From Curtobacterium sp. Leaf261 (GTDB taxonomy: Bacteria > Actinomycetota > Actinomycetes > Actinomycetales > Microbacteriaceae): 64,000 nucleotides of DNA. Both the position numbers and the translations under genes were made by a program. The notes below the pieces were generated by a model. The model saw nothing but the letters and a program-made list of their open reading frames with translations. It was not told where the DNA came from and did no database searches. Positions 1 through 8,018 of this stretch are shown here, one piece after another (position 1 is the first letter of the stretch; every line of letters begins with the position of its first letter). The stretch covers positions 300,915 to 364,914 of the forward strand of contig NZ_LMMJ01000008.1 of assembly GCF_001422205.1 (NCBI RefSeq), in the 5' to 3' direction.

Positions 1-1387
1 GGGTGCTCGTGTCGACGCCGTTGACCTCGATGGTGCCCCGCTGCGCACCGGCGAGCTCGAGGATCTCCATGATGGTGGTCGTCTTGCCGCAGCCCGACTC
101 CCCGACGAGTCCGAGCACACGGCCCCGGCGGAGCTCGAGCGAGATGCCGTCGACCGCGTGCACCTCGCCGATCCGACGACGGAACACCGCGCCGGTGGTC
201 AGCGGGAAGGTCTTCACGACGTCGTCGAGCTGCAGGACGACCTCGTCCGCGTGGACGGTGGCGGCGTCGACGACGTCGTCGGGGCGGGGGAAGATGTCCG
301 ACCGGGCGAGCGTGCCGTTCGCGATCTCGTCCCGACGGATGCAGGCGACGGTGTGGTCGGTCGCCGGGGCTGCCGTGGCAGCACCGTCGACGGGGGCCGT
401 CGTGGCTGCACCGTCGACGGGCACCGCCGCGGCGGCGCCGTCGAGCGGGACGATGACCGGCGCCAGCAGCTCCGGCTCCGCCGTCCGGCAGGCGTCGAGC
501 ACCGCGGGGCAGCGGTCCGCGAACGGGCACCCGGTCGGCTTCGCGGTGAGGAGCGGCGGACGCCCCTCGAGGGGGACCAGACGCTCCGAGCGCGGCGACA
601 CCATGTTCGGCATCGACCGGAGCAGTCCGATCGTGTACGGCATCACCGGTTCGGCGAAGAGCGGGCGGACGGCCGCGTTCTCGACGATCCGTCCCGCGTA
701 CATCACCGCGACCCGGTCGGCATTGCCCGCGACGACCCCGAGGTCGTGGGTGATGAGCACCACGGCGGCACCCGTCATCTCCTTGGCGGTCTGCAGCACG
801 TCGAGGATCTGTGCCTGGATCGTCACGTCGAGCGCGGTGGTCGGCTCGTCGGCGATGATCAGCTTCGGGTCGTTCGCGATGGCGATGGCGATCATCGCGC
901 GCTGCCGCATCCCGCCGGAGAACTCGTGCGGGAACGCGTCGAGGCGGCGGGCCGGGTTCGGGATGCCGACGACGCGGAGCAGCTCCTCGGCACGGGCCCG
1001 GGCGGCCTGCTTCGACAGCGTGCGGTCGTGGAGCTGGAGCCCCTCCGCGATCTGCTGCCCGATCGTGTAGACGGGGGTCAGGGCGGACAGCGGATCCTGG
1101 AAGATCATCGCGATGTCCGATCCGCGGAGCTTCGACATCGCCGCGTCGGACTGTCCCACGAGCTCCTGCCCACGGAACCGGATCGATCCCTCGACCTTCG
1201 CCGAGCTGGGCAGCAGACCCATCACGGCGAGCGACGAGACCGACTTGCCGGAGCCGGACTCGCCGACGATGCCGAGGAACTCGCCCTCGCGCACCGCGTA
1301 GTCCACGCCGCGCACCGCGTAGACCGGCTTGGTGTCGGCGTTGAACGTGACGTTCAGGCCGGAGACGGTCAGCAGGGGTTCAGTCAC
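1..1387 (-). CDS. Peptide ABC transporter, fused dual ATPase subunit (partial)
   Basis: Two ABC ATPase domains in one chain, equivalent to DppD and DppF joined; it energises the peptide importer formed with the next two genes. The first domain has Walker A GESGSGKS, signature FSGGMRQR and Walker B IIADEPTTALD, followed by the cysteine-containing oligopeptide-ATPase tail (CPFADRCPAVLDAC). The second domain begins with a fresh Walker A, GESGCGKT, and is cut by the left window edge, so the C-terminus is missing. The start is the GTG at 1387, overlapping the permease stop by 8 bp, which implies translational coupling. About 462 codons are visible. The linker between domains holds an alanine/valine-rich repeat (APVDGAA-like units). 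Confidence 0.93.
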   Translation of the reverse strand, partial: MTEPLLTVSGLNVTFNADTKPVYAVRGVDYAVREGEFLGIVGESGSGKSVSSLAVMGLLPSSAKVEGSIRFRGQELVGQSDAAMSKLRGSDIAMIFQDPLSALTPVYTIGQQIAEGLQLHDRTLSKQAARARAEELLRVVGIPNPARRLDAFPHEFSGGMRQRAMIAIAIANDPKLIIADEPTTALDVTIQAQILDVLQTAKEMTGAAVVLITHDLGVVAGNADRVAVMYAGRIVENAAVRPLFAEPVMPYTIGLLRSMPNMVSPRSERLVPLEGRPPLLTAKPTGCPFADRCPAVLDACRTAEPELLAPVIVPLDGAAAAVPVDGAATTAPVDGAATAAPATDHTVACIRRDEIANGTLARSDIFPRPDDVVDAATVHADEVVLQLDDVVKTFPLTTGAVFRRRIGEVHAVDGISLELRRGRVLGLVGESGCGKTTTIMEILELAGAQRGTIEVNGVDTST

Positions 1388-2312
1388 GGTTCGCTCCGGA
1401 GGTGGGATCGATGGCGTCGCGCAGTGCGTCGCCGAGGAGGCTCGTCGAGAGGACCGTCGCGATGAGTGTCGCGGCGGGGAGCACGAAGAGCCAGGGGCGG
1501 GTGACGGCGGCCGAGCTGCCCGCCGCGAGGAGGGTGCCGAGCGAGACGTCGGGGACCTGGATGCCGAACCCGAAGTAGCTCAGGGAGCTCTCGGCGAGGA
1601 TCGCGGCACCGACCCCGAGCGTCGCGTCGATGATGAGCAGGGAAGCGACGTTCGGCAGGATGTGCCGGCGGATGATCGTGAACGACGGCACACCCATGAA
1701 CCGGGCGGCCTTGACGTAGTCGCGTTCGCGGAGCGACATGGTCTGGCCCCGGACGACCCTGGCCATCACCATCCAGCTGAAGATCGCGAGCCCGACGATG
1801 AGCGCCACCCAGGTGAGGCTCTTGAACACCGGGCTGAGCAGCACGAGCACGTAGAACGACGGCACGACGAGCAGCAGGTCGATCACCCAGACGATCACAC
1901 GGTCCCAGGCGCCGCCGAAGTACCCGGCCATGGCGCCGACGATCCCGGCGATGAGCGTCGCGCCCGGTCCGGCGATGAGCCCGATGAGGAGCGACTTCTG
2001 CAGCCCGACGAGGGTCTGGGCGTAGATGTCCTGGCCGATGTCGTTCGTGCCGAACCAGTGCGATGCACTCGGCGCGGCCCCGAACGCCAGGCCGTCGGAC
2101 TCGACCGAGTCCCAGTGGTAGAGGTACGGGCCGACGAAGGCCCAGAGGATGATGACGAGCAGCGCGATCCCGCCGACCTGCGCGCGGCGGCTCCGCAGGA
2201 TCTTGCGCCAGAGGCCCGAACGTCGGGGCTGCTCGTCGACGACGTGCGCGGGACCGGGGCTGTCCCCGGGGGAGCCGGCGGTCGTGGTCGTGGTGGGGTC
2301 CAGGACGGACAT
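1380..2312 (-). CDS. Peptide ABC transporter permease, DppC/OppC type
   Basis: Inner-membrane permease of a dipeptide/oligopeptide importer, 310 aa. A cytoplasmic N-terminal tail is followed by a first membrane helix (about residues 45-65) and then the binding-protein-dependent transport core with helices after residue 105. Typical OppC features include the FGTNDIGQD segment after the first periplasmic stretch and the EAA-like loop around YVKAARFMGVPSFTIIRRHI. It sits 3 bp downstream of the DppB-like gene and overlaps the ATPase start, so the three form one operon. The exact peptide substrate cannot be read from sequence. Confidence 0.93.
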   Translation of the reverse strand: MSVLDPTTTTTAGSPGDSPGPAHVVDEQPRRSGLWRKILRSRRAQVGGIALLVIILWAFVGPYLYHWDSVESDGLAFGAAPSASHWFGTNDIGQDIYAQTLVGLQKSLLIGLIAGPGATLIAGIVGAMAGYFGGAWDRVIVWVIDLLLVVPSFYVLVLLSPVFKSLTWVALIVGLAIFSWMVMARVVRGQTMSLRERDYVKAARFMGVPSFTIIRRHILPNVASLLIIDATLGVGAAILAESSLSYFGFGIQVPDVSLGTLLAAGSSAAVTRPWLFVLPAATLIATVLSTSLLGDALRDAIDPTSGANRD

Positions 2313-2315
2313 GGG

Positions 2316-3299
2316 TCACACCCTCACTCGCGGGTCGAGCGCCGCGTACAACAGGTCGGCGAGTGTCCCGGCGATGAGCACCAGGATCGCGGTGAACAGG
2401 ATGGTGCCGGCCGAGGCGTTGATGTCGTTGTTGCTGATGGCGGTGATGAAGTACTCGCCCATGCCGTGCCAGCTGAAGACGAGCTCGGTGATGCTCGCAC
2501 CGGTCAGGATCAGCCCGAACGAGTACGCGAAGAACGTCGACATCGGGATGAGCGCGACCCGGACACCGTGGCGCATGATCGCCGATCCGCGGGTGCGGCC
2601 CTTCGAGCGTGCGGTCCGGATGAAGTCGCTCGACAGGACGTCCAGCATGGCCGAGCGCTGGTAGCGCGAGTAGGTGGCGACGGCGCCGACCGTCAGTGAG
2701 ATGGTCGGGAGCAGCAGGTGCCCGAGTCGATCGCCGAGGTGTGGGAAGAACCCGCCGGACAGTCCCGGGGTGTACTCGCCCGTGAACCGGATGACCTGCG
2801 ACCCGACCGCGTTGTTGAGCGATGTCGCGAGGATCATCAGGACCACCGCGATGACGAACGTCGGGGTCGCGAGCACCGCGAACGACAGGTACGTCGACAC
2901 CTGGTCGGAGGTGCGGTACTGCCGGACGGCGTTCCAGACGCCGAGGAGCACGCCGAGGATCGCGCCGAGCAGTGTGCCGATGACCAGCAGGCGGAGACTC
3001 GTGCCGGACCTGGCGACGATGTCCGCCGTCACCTCGGTGCTCCGGGTGCTGAGCCCGAGCGAGCCCTGCGTCACCAGGTCGCCGAACCAGTGTCCGAGCC
3101 GGGCGAGGAGCGGCACGTTCGGGTCGGCCCCGAGCTTGGCGAGCGCCGCGTCGATGGTGCCCTGCGGGACCGCCGGGTTCCGCCCGAGGAACCGTGCCGC
3201 CGGGTTCAGCGTCAGGCTCGCGAGGACGTACCCGAGCGCGGTCGCGACGGCCGACAGGATGACGTAGTTGACGATCCGTTTCACGATGAAGGCGAGCAT
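2316..3299 (-). CDS. Peptide ABC transporter permease, DppB/OppB type
   Basis: First gene of the minus-strand transporter operon, 327 aa. It opens directly with a membrane helix (IVKRIVNYVILSAVATALG) as OppB proteins do, has a periplasmic domain at about residues 30-95, then five more helices containing the EAA-type loop DFIRTARSKGRTRGSAIMRH. It pairs with the DppC-like permease to form the pore. The ATG at 3299 is preceded by an AGGAA-type ribosome site in the divergent intergenic region. Confidence 0.93.
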   Translation of the reverse strand: MLAFIVKRIVNYVILSAVATALGYVLASLTLNPAARFLGRNPAVPQGTIDAALAKLGADPNVPLLARLGHWFGDLVTQGSLGLSTRSTEVTADIVARSGTSLRLLVIGTLLGAILGVLLGVWNAVRQYRTSDQVSTYLSFAVLATPTFVIAVVLMILATSLNNAVGSQVIRFTGEYTPGLSGGFFPHLGDRLGHLLLPTISLTVGAVATYSRYQRSAMLDVLSSDFIRTARSKGRTRGSAIMRHGVRVALIPMSTFFAYSFGLILTGASITELVFSWHGMGEYFITAISNNDINASAGTILFTAILVLIAGTLADLLYAALDPRVRV

Positions 3300-3617
3300 T
3301 CACGTTCCTGAGGGTTGGACCCGTCCCCTGCCGCAACGGGCGATGGAACGGGCCGCGGTCGGGCCAGCGGCGGTGCTGATCCGTCGAGGCTATCGGCAGC
3401 CATGCGGCCTCGGGCAAACGTAGACGGCTCACGTTACGGACTTGTTTCATTTGTGGATGGTTCCCGTCCGGGGGGTACAGCCCCCGCTATCGTCGGTCAC
3501 CAACGCACGACGCCATGGCGCACGGTGCGGATCGGCGCTCTCGCGTCACCGGGTCCGGTGCTTCCGCGCCGCCGGGATCAGCGCACACGCGCAACCACAG
3601 GAAAGGGAATCCTCGAC
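3300..3617. promoter_or_regulatory. Divergent intergenic region between permease operon and binding protein
   Basis: 318 bp with no gene. It holds back-to-back promoters. For the minus strand a -10 TAGCCT reads from 3392-3387. For the plus strand a TATCGT hexamer at 3488-3493 is a candidate -10. An inverted repeat AACGT-N9-ACGTT at 3417-3435 and a GGGGG/CCCCC hairpin at about 3471-3485 lie between them and could be regulator sites. The -35 boxes are weak, so promoter positions are tentative. Confidence 0.45.
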
Positions 3618-5333
3618 ATGAGAATGAGGATCAGACACGTCTTCGTCATCGCGGGTGTCACGGCAGCAGCCGTCGCACTCGCCGGATGCTCCGGGGGAGG
3701 GGGCAGCGCCGGGGACACCAGCTCGTCGACCGCGCAGTCGTCGCTGAAGTCGACCGGTTGGACGAGCGCAGACCGCTCCAGCGTGACGGACGGCGGGACG
3801 CTCAACCTGCCGATCGACACCGCGCCGGCGAACTTCCAGATCTCGAACCTCGACTCCGGCACCGTCGACGACAACAACATCGCGGGCACCTACCTGCCGT
3901 CGTTCGTCTCCTACAAGGCCGACGGCACCTGGACCGCGAACCCGGACTACGCGACGAGCGTCGAGCTGACGAGCAAGTCCCCGCAGACCGTCGAGGTGAA
4001 GATCAACCCGAAGGCCGTCTGGAGCGACGGCACGCCGATCACCGAGGCCGACGTCGAGGCGAACTGGAAGGCCCTGAACGGCTCGAACGAGGCCTTCAAC
4101 CCCCTCGCCACGAACGTGTGGGAGGACATCGACTCGGTCAAGCAGGGCACCGACGAGCGCGACGTCATCATGACGTTCTCGAAGACGAACGCCGACTGGC
4201 CGAGCGTCCTCGGGGCGATCTACCCGACGTGGGCGGTCGACACCCCGGACCACTTCAACAACGCGTGGGCCAAGGGCCCCTTCGCGGCCGACGGCACGAC
4301 CTACGTGTCGGGTGGCCCGTTCATCGTCTCGAAGTTCGACGAGAACGGTGGCGTCCTGACCTTCACGAAGAACCCGAAGTGGTGGGGCGACACCCCGAAG
4401 CTCGACACCATCATCTTCAAGACGGTCTCGCGTGACGCGGTGGCCCAGGCCTACGCCAACAAGGAGTTCGACGCGTTCAACCTGAACGGCAGCGCGGACA
4501 ACTTCAAGACGGCGACCTCGCGGTCCGACTCCAAGATCGAGCGGTCCCTCGGCACCACGCAGCGCCAGATCACGCTGAACGGCACCTCGTCCGTGTTCAA
4601 GGACAAGACGATCCGCCAGGCGTTCGCGCAGTCGATCAACCGGCAGGTGCTCGCGCAGGCGATCCTCTCGCCCGTCAAGAGCCCGGTCCAGGTGCTCAAC
4701 AACCTCATCTACCTCCCCGGGCAGAAGGGGTACGCCGACCACGTCTCGAGCGTGTACGGCTACAGCACCGACGACGCCAAGAAGAAGGTCACGGACGCCG
4801 GCTGGAAGATCGGCTCGAACGGCTACGCGACCAAGGGCGGCAAGACGCTCTCCGTCCGATTCGTCATCCCGTCCGACAACACCAACTCCTCGAACGTCGC
4901 GCAGCTCGTCCAGCAGCAGGCGAAGCTCGCCGGCTTCAAGGTGAACATCGACACCGTGCCGTCGGACGACTACTTCACGAAGTACGTCACCACCGACGGC
5001 CGTGACTTCGACGCGACCTACTTCGCATGGCAGGGCACGCCCTTCCCGGTGTCGAGCACGAAGTCGATCTACTACCCCGCGAACGCCGGCCAGAACTACT
5101 CCGGTGTCACGGACAAGTCCCTCGGCAAGCTGTGGGACACCGCGAACTCGCAGCTCGACGCGTCCAAGCGCATCACGGACGCCGAGGCCATCGACAAGAA
5201 GATCGTCCGCGTCGCCGGCACGATCCCGCTGTTCCCGGAGCCGTACGCATGGGGTGCCCGCAAGGACCTCGCGAACTACGGTCCGACGCAGTTCCAGTCG
5301 ATCGAGTGGCAGAACGTGGGCTTCACCAAGTAG
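3618..5333 (+). CDS. Peptide ABC transporter substrate-binding lipoprotein (SBP_bac_5 family)
   Basis: Extracellular family 5 binding protein, 571 aa, the likely receptor for the divergent peptide transporter. Residues 1-23 are a lipoprotein signal with lipobox LAGC, so the mature protein is anchored by its N-terminal cysteine. Family hallmarks include WSDGTPITEADVEANW (about residues 135-150), the GGPFIVSKFDENGGVLTFTK strand and an internal RQAFAQSINRQ helix. The start is the ATG at 3618, preceded by GAAAGGGA; the longer open frame upstream lacks a signal peptide. SBP genes of this family bind peptides, opines or glycosides, so peptide is inferred from the neighbouring DppBC-type genes. Confidence 0.92.
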   Translation: MRMRIRHVFVIAGVTAAAVALAGCSGGGGSAGDTSSSTAQSSLKSTGWTSADRSSVTDGGTLNLPIDTAPANFQISNLDSGTVDDNNIAGTYLPSFVSYKADGTWTANPDYATSVELTSKSPQTVEVKINPKAVWSDGTPITEADVEANWKALNGSNEAFNPLATNVWEDIDSVKQGTDERDVIMTFSKTNADWPSVLGAIYPTWAVDTPDHFNNAWAKGPFAADGTTYVSGGPFIVSKFDENGGVLTFTKNPKWWGDTPKLDTIIFKTVSRDAVAQAYANKEFDAFNLNGSADNFKTATSRSDSKIERSLGTTQRQITLNGTSSVFKDKTIRQAFAQSINRQVLAQAILSPVKSPVQVLNNLIYLPGQKGYADHVSSVYGYSTDDAKKKVTDAGWKIGSNGYATKGGKTLSVRFVIPSDNTNSSNVAQLVQQQAKLAGFKVNIDTVPSDDYFTKYVTTDGRDFDATYFAWQGTPFPVSSTKSIYYPANAGQNYSGVTDKSLGKLWDTANSQLDASKRITDAEAIDKKIVRVAGTIPLFPEPYAWGARKDLANYGPTQFQSIEWQNVGFTK

Positions 5334-5352
5334 GCACCACACGCAGCACCGG

Positions 5353-5386
5353 ACGCGCCGTCACCCCAGCAGGGGAGGCGGCGCGT
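5353..5386 (+). terminator. Hairpin after the binding-protein gene
   Basis: ACGCGCCG pairs with CGGCGCGT, continued by CCCC/GGGG around an AGCA loop, 20 bp after the stop codon. There is no U-tract, as is usual for terminators in very GC-rich actinobacteria. Confidence 0.6.
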
Positions 5387-5405
5387 TCCGCGTCGCACGC
5401 GCCGC

Positions 5406-5493
5406 GGCCGGGAGGCCCGGGGAGCGTCCGGCAGGCCGGCCCCGGTGGACGGACGTCGGCCGGGAGGCCCGGGGGAGCGTCCGGCAGGTCGGC
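5406..5493. repeat. Two direct copies of a GGCCGGGAGGCCCGGG element
   Basis: Copies at 5406-5440 and 5458-5493, 52 bp apart, both continue into AGCGTCCGGCAGG. They belong to the palindromic family also seen at 17177, 25930 and 23590. The second copy ends on the stop codon of the minus-strand gene. Confidence 0.75.
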
Positions 5494-6146
5494 TAGAGCT
5501 GGGCGCCGGACAGCGAGCCGAGGGTCCCGAGCACGATGAGCAGCAGGATCGCGACCCAGTGGGCCCGATGCGTGATCGGGGCGGCGGTCACCTGCGCCGG
5601 GGGCAGCGCGTCCCCGGACTCGTCGACGGGGACGAACGCGACCAGGCGCCGGGCGGCGGCCGCGACGGTGACCGGCACCGGCCCTCCAGTCCGGTCGTCC
5701 TCGGTCGACGTCGCGACCCGCGTGACGGACGTGCCCTGTTCCGGGTCGATGCGCAGGCGCGCCGTCGGACGCGGCGCGATCCAGATCCGGCGGACGCCCT
5801 CGCTCGTGGTGACCTCGAGGCCGTACTTCGCGCTGACGGCCTCGACGCGCCGCCAGGCGATGGTCGAGGTGCGCCGGACGTCGACGACCACGAGCGCCTC
5901 GGCGGTGGCCTCGATGCGAGGACGCCAGAGCACGAACCACGCGACGGCCGCGGTGAACAGCGACGGGGCCCAGACGAACACGAGTGCCCGGGGCCCGCTG
6001 CCCACGATGCCGATGGGGACGAGCAGTGCGGCGACGATCCAGAGCACCACGGCGAACGTCCGGAGTCCCGGCGCGACGATCCGGAAGGGTGCGGGCGAGC
6101 CCGACGCGGCAGCGGGGATGAGTGGGGCGGAGTGGTCGTCGGGCAC
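5493..6146 (-). CDS. PH-domain-like membrane protein
   Basis: 217 aa when begun at the GTG at 6146; longer upstream frames run through low-complexity repeats and are unlikely. After an N-terminal tail there are two membrane helices (FAVVLWIVAALLVPIGIV and ALVFVWAPSLFTAAVAWFVL), then a beta-rich domain with the TSTIAWRRVEAV pattern of bacterial PH-like domains (bPH family), and a last helix near the C-terminus (HWVAILLLIVLGTLGSL). The cellular role is unknown. A copy of the GC-rich repeat family is inside the reading frame at 5672-5694, encoding DRTGGPVPV. It stands alone on this strand. Confidence 0.7.
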   Translation of the reverse strand: MPDDHSAPLIPAAASGSPAPFRIVAPGLRTFAVVLWIVAALLVPIGIVGSGPRALVFVWAPSLFTAAVAWFVLWRPRIEATAEALVVVDVRRTSTIAWRRVEAVSAKYGLEVTTSEGVRRIWIAPRPTARLRIDPEQGTSVTRVATSTEDDRTGGPVPVTVAAAARRLVAFVPVDESGDALPPAQVTAAPITHRAHWVAILLLIVLGTLGSLSGAQL

Positions 6147-6538
6147 GGGCCAATGCTCCCACGGCGGTGCTGCGGTGCCCCCGTGGCCGTGCAGCGGCGC
6201 TCCCCTGGCGGTGCAGCGGTGCCGCGTGCACTCTGCCGCGGCGCGCGGGACCGGGTGACGTCCCCCCGGGGACGTCCACCGTGCGGGCGCGAGGCGCAGA
6301 CCGCGAACCGGCAGACGACCCGATTCCCCGGGGAGACAGTCCTGGAGGGATGATCTCTCCGCGACCAATTAACTGCTCACCCCCGTTCGGGTGTCAATCC
6401 CCGGACGCCGTGGATCCGCGTCAGGCGGCCCCGTCGGCCCCGCAGTGGCCGCTCTGCGCGCCGATCGGGGTACAGACCACGGACGGGCGCGGTGTCCTGG
6501 CACATGTGCGCATCGTCGCGGCAGACGGGCGCCTCGTC
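6147..6538. other. 392-bp non-coding stretch with hairpins
   Basis: No convincing gene. 6160-6240 carries degenerate direct repeats around GTGCAGCGG. A perfect 9-bp hairpin GACGTCCCC-CC-GGGGACGTC spans 6257-6276. An AT-richer patch, CCAATTAACTG, at about 6365-6375 is followed by CACCC/GGGTG. The arms at about 6528-6554 (GGCGC...GCGCC type) straddle the end of the peroxiredoxin gene and may serve as its terminator. Confidence 0.5.
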
Positions 6539-7018
6539 CTAGCCGACGAGCGCCTCGACGTGGCGGCGGATGGTCTCGGCCTTCGGGAAGCGGACGCCGA
6601 CGAGGCCCACGTGCCGCCACCTGACGACACCGTCGGGCCCGATCACGAACACCGAGCGCCGCACGCCGATCGCCGGGGCCTGGACCCCGTAGGTGCGGAT
6701 GACACTGCCGGAGGCGTCGGAGAGCAGCGGGAACGACAGCGACGACCCCCGGGCGAAGGCCTCGTGCGAGTCGAGTCCCTGCGGGCTGATGCCCCACACG
6801 ACGGCACCCAGGTCGACGAACTCGTCGAGTTCGGTCTGGTAGCTGCAGAGCTGCGAGGTGCACACGGGGCTGGCGTCGCTCGGGTAGAACGCGAGCACCA
6901 CGGTCCGTCCGATCTGCGCCGACAGGGTGTACTCGTCGTCGAAGCGCTCCCCGGCGTGCACGAGCATGCCGGGGACGGTGAAGTCCGGTGCGGGGGTGCC
7001 GACGTCGGGGATGCTCAC
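6539..7018 (-). CDS. Peroxiredoxin, AhpC/TSA family (BCP-like)
   Basis: Cytoplasmic thiol peroxidase of 159 aa reducing hydroperoxides. It has the thioredoxin-fold start PDVGTPAPDFTVPG and the catalytic segment FYPSDASPVCTSQLCSY. C53 is the expected peroxidatic cysteine and C58, five residues on, the resolving cysteine, the spacing of atypical 2-Cys BCP proteins. The usual Thr of the active-site TPGC motif is Ser here (SPVC). The GTG start sits 6 nt after TACCGT on the minus strand, so the mRNA is probably leaderless. Confidence 0.92.
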   Translation of the reverse strand: MSIPDVGTPAPDFTVPGMLVHAGERFDDEYTLSAQIGRTVVLAFYPSDASPVCTSQLCSYQTELDEFVDLGAVVWGISPQGLDSHEAFARGSSLSFPLLSDASGSVIRTYGVQAPAIGVRRSVFVIGPDGVVRWRHVGLVGVRFPKAETIRRHVEALVG

Positions 7019-7024
7019 GCGCCC

Positions 7025-7030
7025 ACGGTA
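7025..7030 (-). promoter_or_regulatory. -10 box of leaderless peroxiredoxin promoter
   Basis: TACCGT on the minus strand, 6 nt before the GTG start codon at 7018. Confidence 0.6.
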
Positions 7031-7109
7031 GGACTCCGTGTGGGTCGTCAGGGGGACCCCCGCGCTGTGAATCCGCCGTGTTCTCCCGGGAGCGGGCTGA
7101 TCTGCGCGA

Positions 7110-7910
7110 TCAGGCCTTCGGGAAGAGCCCCGGGAGCGCTGCGGCCACGAACGGGTACCCGACGAACACCGCCGCGTCGAGCAGGCAGTGCGTGATGACG
7201 AGCGGCAGGAGCCGGCCCCAGCGCGTGTAGATCCACCCGAACACGACGCCCATCACGGCGTTCCCGACGAACGCCCCGAACCCCTGGTACAGGTGGTAGC
7301 TGCCGCGGAGGACCGCCGCGGACAGGATGATCGTCCAGCGTCCCCAGCCGAGGTCGGCGAGGCGCGAGTAGAGGTACCCGACGACGATGAACTCCTCCTG
7401 GAGCCCGGACCGGATCGCCGAGAGCAGCAGGACCGGGATCGTCCACCAGTACGAGTCGAGCGCGGTGGGGACGACGTTCACGGTGAACCCGAGTGCGCGG
7501 CCGGCGAAGTAGAGGCCGAGACCGGGGATGCCGATGGCGAGCGCGATGAGCGCCGCGCCGCCGAGGTCGGCACGCGGCCGGAACCGGTCGATCCCAAGTC
7601 GCGACAGATGCGGACGGGAGGCCCGCCAGAGCAGGTAGGCCACGAGCGCGACCGGCGCAAGGTCGACCGCGATCCCGACGAGCTGCCTGGCGAGGTCGAC
7701 GTACTGCACCGTGGTGGTGGAGGTGTTCAGCGAGGTGGACTGCGACGCGAGCGACTCCGGCTGCGACAGGTCGTCGATGATCTGCAGGATCGAGTACAGC
7801 GCGCTCCCGCCGAGCGAGAGCATGAGAACGATGACGATCTCGGCGCGGATCCGGGTGCGCGACGGCGTGGGGAGCTCCCGGCCGGGCTCGAGCACGGGCT
7901 GTTCACGCAT
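7110..7910 (-). CDS. CPBP family intramembrane metalloprotease
   Basis: 266-aa multi-pass membrane protein of the CAAX-protease/bacteriocin-processing (CPBP, Abi) family. The putative metal and catalytic residues are visible in the three family motifs: E172-E173 in LQEEFIVVGYLY, H206 in GSYHLYQGF, and H241 in THCLLDA. The Arg often found after EExxx is Gly. About seven hydrophobic segments can be counted. Substrate unknown. The ATG at 7910 was chosen because the longer frame runs antisense through typA. It is divergent from typA across 108 bp. Confidence 0.87.
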   Translation of the reverse strand: MREQPVLEPGRELPTPSRTRIRAEIVIVLMLSLGGSALYSILQIIDDLSQPESLASQSTSLNTSTTTVQYVDLARQLVGIAVDLAPVALVAYLLWRASRPHLSRLGIDRFRPRADLGGAALIALAIGIPGLGLYFAGRALGFTVNVVPTALDSYWWTIPVLLLSAIRSGLQEEFIVVGYLYSRLADLGWGRWTIILSAAVLRGSYHLYQGFGAFVGNAVMGVVFGWIYTRWGRLLPLVITHCLLDAAVFVGYPFVAAALPGLFPKA

Positions 7911-7959
7911 CGTTCGCTCCTCGATCGGGGCCGTGGTCCGGGGGGTTGCGCACGCCTTG

Positions 7960-7965
7960 TAGACT
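7960..7965 (+). promoter_or_regulatory. Candidate -10 box for typA
   Basis: TAGACT about 53 nt upstream of the typA start, leaving a leader that contains the AAGGAT ribosome site at 8005-8010. Confidence 0.45.
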
Positions 7966-8018
7966 GGAGTGTCGGGCAATCTGTCCGATCCTCCCCCAAA
8001 CCTGAAGGATGTACCTGT

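Noticed and set aside
3546..5342. 598-codon open frame on the minus strand opposite the peptide-binding protein
   Set aside because: Composition is a mirror of the real gene's codon bias (Val/Arg/Leu/Asp-rich, no domain). The plus-strand frame has a signal peptide and family motifs.
6350..6425. tRNA-like stretch with a GTTCGGGTG arm
   Set aside because: No acceptor stem or anticodon arm can be paired around it; only a short CACCC/GGGTG hairpin.
6369..6863. 164-codon minus-strand frame overlapping the peroxiredoxin gene
   Set aside because: Arg/Pro-rich out-of-frame reading of the peroxiredoxin gene and the adjacent non-coding stretch.
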